Assembly (NCBI RefSeq): GCF_042477335.2
Contig: NC_091255.1
Coordinates: 44,804,501-44,868,500 of the forward strand
From: Ovis canadensis
Taxonomy: Eukaryota > Chordata > Mammalia > Artiodactyla > Bovidae
DNA: 64,000 nt
Direction of reading: 5' to 3'
Part shown: positions 46,701 to 64,000 of the stretch, one piece after another
Position numbering within the stretch: the stretch's first letter is position 1
Layout: every line of letters starts with the position of its first letter
Program-made: the position numbers and the translations under genes
Notes under the pieces: generated by a model
Told to the model about the DNA's origin: nothing
Seen by the model: the letters and a program-made list of their open reading frames with translations, nothing else
Database searches by the model: none

Positions 46701-46839
46701 GCTGCTGCTGCTGCTGCTGCTAAGTTGCTTCAGTCGTGTCCGACTCTGTGCGACCCCATGGACGGCAGCCCGCCAGGCTCCTCCATCCATGGGATTTTCC
46801 AGGCAAGAGTACTGGAGTGGGGTGCCATTGCCTTCTCTA
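46701..46839 (-). repeat. Bov-A SINE with (GCT)n tail and 12-bp target duplication
   Basis: The left end is a (GCT)n tail ('gctgctgctgctgctgctgc'), then 'ttgcttcagtcgtgtccgac' and the Bov-A body in reverse. The perfect 12-bp CTGGGGAGTCCT flanks it at 46689-46700 and 46840-46851. The near-consensus body and perfect duplication suggest a young insertion. Confidence 0.95.
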
Positions 46840-47099
46840 CTGGGGAGTCCTAAAGTCATCTAAAGGACCATGCCCCAGCCCTTCTCTCCCAGCTTGTCTC
46901 AGCTCCTTCCCTGGTTCCTGCCCCAAAGTCCCCCTCTTGGACCGGGCGGGCGGAGGGGGGGGGGGGGCGGTTCCAAGAGAATGTGACAGGGTCTGCAGGA
47001 CTAGAAATCAAGCCTTCTCTTTAAGATTGTGGACCAAGGGCTCGCTCTCGAAGAAAATGAAATGAAGGCAAGAACTGGATGTGAATATTTGAGAAGTAA

Positions 47100-47304
47100 G
47101 TAAGTAAAGTCGCTCAGTCGTGTCCGACTCTTTGCGACCCCATGGACTGTAGCCTACCAGGCTCCTCCGTCCATGGGATTCTCCAGGCAAGAGTACTGGA
47201 GTGGGTTGCCATTTCCTTCTCCAGGGGATCTTCCCAACCCAGGGATCGAACCCAGGTCTCCCGCATTGCAGGCAGACGCTCTAACCTCTGAGCCACCAGG
47301 GAAG
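47100..47304 (-). repeat. Bov-tA SINE, minus strand, nearly complete
   Basis: 'aaagtcgctcagtcgtgtcc', 'gggatcgaacccaggtctcc' (reverse B box) and the head 'aacctctgagccaccaggga' are all close to consensus. Probably young. Confidence 0.92.
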
Positions 47305-47599
47305 AGGAAGATCGAAAAAGTCACCCCGAAAAAGAGCTCCAGAGAAGGAAGGATAGAGAAAGAAGCAGAGTTCCACAAGAAGGAAGGGGAAGGCTGGGGA
47401 CAAAAAGATGGACAGGAGTGGGGTGGAGGTGTAAGAAAAGAAGAGAGAAGGAAGGAGGGTAGGTGGCAGGAAGAAGCATCTACATGCTCTGCTCCCCTTA
47501 AGAGCTAAACTCCTCCTCTGAGTCGTCTCACTCTGACCCCATTTCCTGGCCTCCCACTCACTCCTCAGCCCACTCCAGTCTGGCTTCCTCACCCATCAC

Positions 47600-48080
47600 T
47601 CCACCCAAACAGCTCGCACTTTGGGCACCAATCACTGCTATGCTGCTTAATCCAGTGACCATTTTGCTCCCTATCATGCTAATTCTCTCTGCAACATATA
47701 ACTCTCCTAGAACACTCTTCCCCCTGCATACATGACGCCCTTGATCTTCCTTCTTGCCCTCTTACTTCTCCCACTCCTGTTGTGTCTCCCGTGCAGGCCC
47801 CTCCTCCCCTTCCCGACCCTGAGCCCTGAGAACCTTCAAGGCTCCATCTGAGCCCTGCATCTCTCCTCCTTCCATACTTTCTCTGGAAACAGCTCCTTCC
47901 ACATCATCACCCAGTGGAGGCGGGATCCCACATTTGTCTCTCCTCTAGATTCTAGACTCAGATACTAAAGGCTTCCCTCCATGCAGCTGACTGAATGCCT
48001 CATAGGTACCTAACACTCAGCATGGACAAACTTAATCCATTATCTTCCCTCTAAACCTGGAAAAGATGAAGAGATGAAAG
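47600..48080. repeat. old LINE-like remnant
   Basis: Text such as 'cttccctccatgcagctgac' and 'caaacttaatccattatctt' has the feel of an ancient LINE. The family is not determined. Confidence 0.35.
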
Positions 48081-49619
48081 GAAACCTCAGACCAAGGGAC
48101 TTGGGTTGAGGCTGAGGCATGGAAAGAGCGGAGCTGTGCTGTGCCTGGTTGCTAAGGACCAAAGGAACCAGACAGTATGATGCTGAAGAAAGGGAAGAAG
48201 AGAGACTCCTCCACTCCTGGGATCTGTTCCCAGACTCTGACTGCAGGGATCCTCAACAGGAACCCTGTTGGGAACATGATGGGAACCCATGATGGGAAAA
48301 CACAGAGCCCAAGGTCTTCACTGCAGCCTCACTCTTAGACCTCTTCCCTTCCTCTGTCCTCAACCCCTTTGCCAGGGACCCTCTCTTCATCACCAGTCTG
48401 GGGCAGAAGAGGATTCTGGAAGGTCAGATCAGGGAAGGAGGGCAGCAAAACCTCAGCAGGACACCAGGTAGCTAGAAAGGGCTGACCAAACTGCCCACCA
48501 GGTGCACCAGCCCCCGGGCTGCTTTGCTGTTTTACCCCACACCAGCAGTCCAGAGCAGGGCTTGAGGGGCTCCTCAGGAGGACGGGGAGCGGGGAGCGCA
48601 AGCACACTGAGGAAGGGCACTTGAGGAAATTTGGAAAGGGAGCGAACTCAGAGCTCAGCACTTTCTTCCTTCTGTTTTTCTTCTTGAGGAATTTTTTTCC
48701 CTGACTGCTGATGACTTTACCATTTCTAAGGGGTCGGGGGGGGGGGAGGAGATTTTGGCTTTTGCTCCCCCCACTCCAAATGCCAGACAGAGTCTTACAT
48801 TCCACAAGAAGCCAGAGCTTCAGAGTTTCCTAAAGATGAGGTGGCGTCTCCTCCCCTCTCCGGCCTCAGCTCCCTCCCTCTTTCCTCCCCCCCACCCACA
48901 AGTCTCAAGCCCTCAGTTCTGGCCAAGGAGGCCCAGGCAGTCTGGGAGGAGACCCCAAGCACATTCTTCCTCTCATTGTCATGCTGCAGAAATTAGAGAC
49001 ACATCTTCGGGCTGGGCACCTGCCAAGCAGCGTTTCAAGCTGAAAAGTGGCAGAGGAGGCCCTGGGCCTCAGCTCTCTGCCACGTGTAAAGGATGCTTGG
49101 GAAACTTCTGCCTACAGCCCCTGGGATGGAGGTCTGAAACTGGACATTGGAGCAGCGGCTGTCACACACCATACTCACAAAACCAACCCCCAATACCAAG
49201 GTTCCCTAAATATTCTTCAGAACCCCAGGCTCGTGATGTAGCAACTCCCAACCTACATCTCTAAGTCTTCATCTCTCCTGTAAGGTGGTCGAGGGCCAGC
49301 CTGAACAGGGACCTAGAGGGGAGAGAACTGTAGGTAGGAGTCCTCTGGCTGCAAAAACTCAGCAAGCAGGGAGGTGGAAGGTCACAGCAACCCTCACTTC
49401 TAGCCTGTAACTCTCCTCCCCAAACAGCCACTCCAGAGGGGTGACTACTCTGAGGGGCAGGACTCCTCATTTCTCCTGTTAGGGAGGGGGTGCTCCTTGT
49501 CCCTGAGCCACGCTGGAGGGGGCAGGAACTGCCATCTCAGCACCTCAGCCCCCAGCCCTGCCCTGCACTAGCTGGCACGATGGGGGCAGATCCTGGGCCA
49601 CAAGTCGCTGCCACATGGT
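48081..49619. other. 5' flank of COL1A1, no exon seen
   Basis: Single-copy-like DNA between about -3.3 and -1.8 kb. It has a G run of 9 at 48731-48739 and an E-box CACGTG at 49081-49086. A downstream part (48960-49120) looks moderately complex and could be regulatory. No coding evidence. Confidence 0.4.
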
Positions 49620-49639
49620 GGGGATAATTGATGAAGGCC

Positions 49640-49760
49640 CATCCCTCCATTGCTGTCTCCAGCCCTGCCTCTCTGGAAACTCTATATTTTCCCTTTAATT
49701 ATAGCCCCTGCAGTCTCCCTCTGCGGCCCCACCCGCACCGCTCATCCTGGCTGCCCACGG
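49640..49760 (+). promoter_or_regulatory. COL1A1: candidate osteoblast enhancer of COL1A1 (about -1.7 kb)
   Basis: The homeodomain motif TTTAATTATA lies at 49694-49703 in the context 'atattttccctttaattata'. It is about 1.73 kb upstream of the cap site. In rat and mouse Col1a1 a homeodomain (Dlx/Msx-type) TAAT element near -1.7 kb is needed for expression in bone. Position and motif agree, so orthology is likely, but it is inferred from memory and not aligned. Confidence 0.5.
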
Positions 49761-51255
49761 CCAGCCGGCCAGCCGACGTGGCTCCCTCCCCTTCTGTTCT
49801 CTTGGTCTTTTTTTTCCTTTGCCTTCGTTGCACAAAACCAGCTGGGGGAGGGCGTGGAGAGGGGCGGGGAGGGGGGAGGCAATGGAATCTTGGATGGTTT
49901 GGGGGAGGCGGGACTCCCCGCTTCCACGTTTGCAGCTCTGGAGTGATGGGGGTGGGGAGCCGCACAGGAGGGATTGGAGTTGACAGGGCACTGCAAAGCG
50001 ACCCTCTTTGACTTCCCTTGGGCCCACAGATTTTGGCAGGATCAGGAACCTGGATAGATTGGAGTTGGGGTAGAGTACTGGTGGGAGGTTGGGACATAGA
50101 GAAGGCAGGACGCTGGCTTCTAGAGTCATCTCCTAATATAGCCTGTTGTTCTTGGGGTCTCCATCGCTTTTCAGAGTGTAGATGATTCTCTCCTGGTTCC
50201 AGGGACAAAGAGCGATGCCCTGGGTTTCCAGGAAAGAGGTGAGGCAGAGAGGAACGTCCTCTAAAATAATGTCACTCACCTGTAATTCCACCTCAGACCT
50301 CCAAGGCAAGTCTTCCCCCAGACACCCCAATTCTCATGTGTCCCCAACCCTGAATCCAGGTACAGACAGAGACAGAGCTTTATGTGGCCTCCGGAAGGAG
50401 CACCCTCTCTCTTGTCAAGTGCTCTCCAATACAGTTCTCTCCAGTTTGACTGTGCTGGGTAGAAGGGTGTCTAAACAGGCCGTGGCCATGGCCGCGACAG
50501 ACCCTAACACAAGACCCTTTCTTAAGTCACCAGTGGCCACGGCCCTTCCGTGCAAACTTACTGCCCCTGGGGTGGAAAAATCCTAGCAATTTTCCACCAC
50601 CACCCTGCTGCCCCATCACTCAATACCAAAGCTTCCTTCTGGAGAGACCGCATACTCAAATTTTTCACCCAGTGCCTCAGCAACCTCCCTCACCCCAACT
50701 CTTTCAATCATGCTAGGGTTTAGGGGAGAGCATTTGAGTCTATCCTGGAGCCTCAGGCATGGCAGAACTGATATCGTCAAAACAAAAACCCACCCTAAGG
50801 ATCTGATTCTTAATGTCTATAAATGAATCTATCTTGTTCCCCAAATATTCCTAAGTTCCATACCCCAGCCACACCAGAAGACACCCCAAAACAGGCACAT
50901 CTTTTTAAATTCTCTGGTTCTCCTGCTTTAAAGTGGTCCCCAGCTGCCTCTCCATACCCATCCCGGAGCTCTTGCTCTGGGTGTCAGAGGGCGAACAAGG
51001 CAGGGCGAGCAGGACCCTCTCCCAATTACCCCGAGTCCTTCCATCTTTGAAAGCCTCCCTAACCAGCTCCCCAATTCCAGCCCCCTGCTTGAGACTGGGG
51101 GTCCTAGAAAGAAAGCCGAAGAGGCGCCCCTACCCACTATTTAGCCGACAGTATGTTGAGGACCTAGCCGCACCCCAGCGGCAGCATCTCTGGCCCAGAC
51201 TGAACTGGGGGGCTGGGGAGGCAGAGCTGCGAAGGGGGGAGATGTGCGGTGGACT

Positions 51256-51290
51256 CCCTTTCCTTCCCTTCCCTCCTCCTCCCCCTCTCG
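51256..51290 (+). promoter_or_regulatory. COL1A1: promoter polypyrimidine tract
   Basis: A C/T run ('ccctttccttcccttccctc' and on) sits about 145-175 bp upstream of the cap site. A similar tract is known in COL1A1 promoters as a nuclease-sensitive site bound by Sp1/Krox-type factors. Confidence 0.7.
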
Positions 51291-51304
51291 GTTCCGACTC
51301 CCAA

Positions 51305-51335
51305 ATTGGGGGCCGGGCCAGGCAACTCTGATTGG
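51305..51335 (+). promoter_or_regulatory. COL1A1: two reverse CCAAT boxes (ATTGG)
   Basis: ATTGG at 51305-51309 (about -127) and at 51331-51335 (about -100). In mammalian COL1A1 the proximal one binds CBF/NF-Y. Spacing to TATA matches the human promoter. Confidence 0.85.
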
Positions 51336-51403
51336 CTGGGGGACGGGCAGCCGGCTCCCCCTCTCCCGGGGGCAGGGTTCCTCCCCGCTCTCCATCAGGA
51401 TGG

Positions 51404-51410
51404 TATAAAA
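51404..51410 (+). promoter_or_regulatory. COL1A1: TATA box of COL1A1
   Basis: TATAAAA in the context ATGGTATAAAAGGGGCCC, 28 bp before the predicted cap site at about 51432 (in GGAGCAGACGGGAG). Confidence 0.95.
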
Positions 51411-51431
51411 GGGGCCCGGGCCGGTGGTCGG

Positions 51432-63998
<12,567 letters not shown>

Positions 63999-64000
63999 TT

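Noticed and set aside
49695..50208. Minus-strand frames of 144 and 169 codons upstream of COL1A1
   Set aside because: They overlap the candidate -1.7 kb enhancer, are mutually overlapping and show no domain. Promoter-proximal composition explains them.
1..51400. CRISPR-like array, bacterial operon or phage system
   Set aside because: No regularly spaced repeats, ribosome binding sites or gene-dense layout. The repeat content is typical ruminant nuclear DNA.
33351..51400. A second protein-coding gene between the repeat block and COL1A1
   Set aside because: I found no set of exons with consistent frame and splice sites. In human the next gene upstream (TMEM92) lies tens of kb away, which agrees with an intergenic flank here.

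Overview
The window is nuclear DNA from a ruminant, almost certainly a bovid. BovB LINEs, Bov-A/Bov-tA SINEs ending in (AACTG)n or GCT-type tails, and CHR-2 tRNA-derived SINEs occur throughout, a combination confined to ruminants or cetartiodactyls. The only functional protein-coding gene I can support is the 5' part of COL1A1 (type I procollagen alpha-1) on the + strand. Its cap region lies near 51432, its start codon is at 51551, and 40 exons are present before the window ends inside the gene. Three residues (helix contexts GFPGSDG, GETGPSG, GRAGEVG) differ from the cattle chain as I remember it, so sheep, goat or another bovid is more likely than cattle. This is a weak inference.

Layout. 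1-6.7 kb: old, mostly non-coding DNA with L2 and MIR remnants. 6.7-33.35 kb: a block built almost entirely of transposable elements. Decayed L1 copies form the background and are interrupted by BovB copies (some nested), Bov-A/Bov-tA and CHR-2 SINEs, one solo LTR-like element and a tRNA-Glu(CTC)-like locus. 33.35-51.4 kb: a GC-richer flank with few young insertions. It carries MIR/L2 remnants, a decayed hAT-family transposase relic (36.6-39.3 kb, minus strand), a few Bov-A/CHR-2 copies, a GT microsatellite and a 49-bp tandem duplication. 51.4-64 kb: COL1A1.

The COL1A1 part is very well defined. The promoter has a polypyrimidine tract, two ATTGG (reverse CCAAT) boxes and TATAAAA. The 5' UTR holds two tiny upstream ORFs and a perfect 10-bp stem that includes the initiator AUG, matching the LARP6-binding 5' stem-loop known for fibrillar collagen mRNAs. 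Exon 1 encodes the signal peptide, exon 2 a ten-cysteine VWC domain, exons 4-5 the minor helix and exon 6 the N-proteinase site and N-telopeptide. Exons 7-40 encode triple helix in Gly-starting 45/54/99/108/162-bp modules. Counting residues through the exon model puts Lys87, the GLPGER and GFPGER integrin motifs and the Gly775-Ile776 collagenase bond at their textbook positions, which independently confirms the exon boundaries.

I found no previously undescribed biological system. The observations most worth a second look are the hAT transposase relic with recognisable BED-finger and dimerisation remnants, several informative insertion scars (nested BovB, two BovB copies at the same spot in two L1 3' UTRs, poly(A)-only insertions with target duplications), the tRNA-Glu-like locus, and candidate conserved regulatory sites of COL1A1 at about -1.7 kb and in intron 1.
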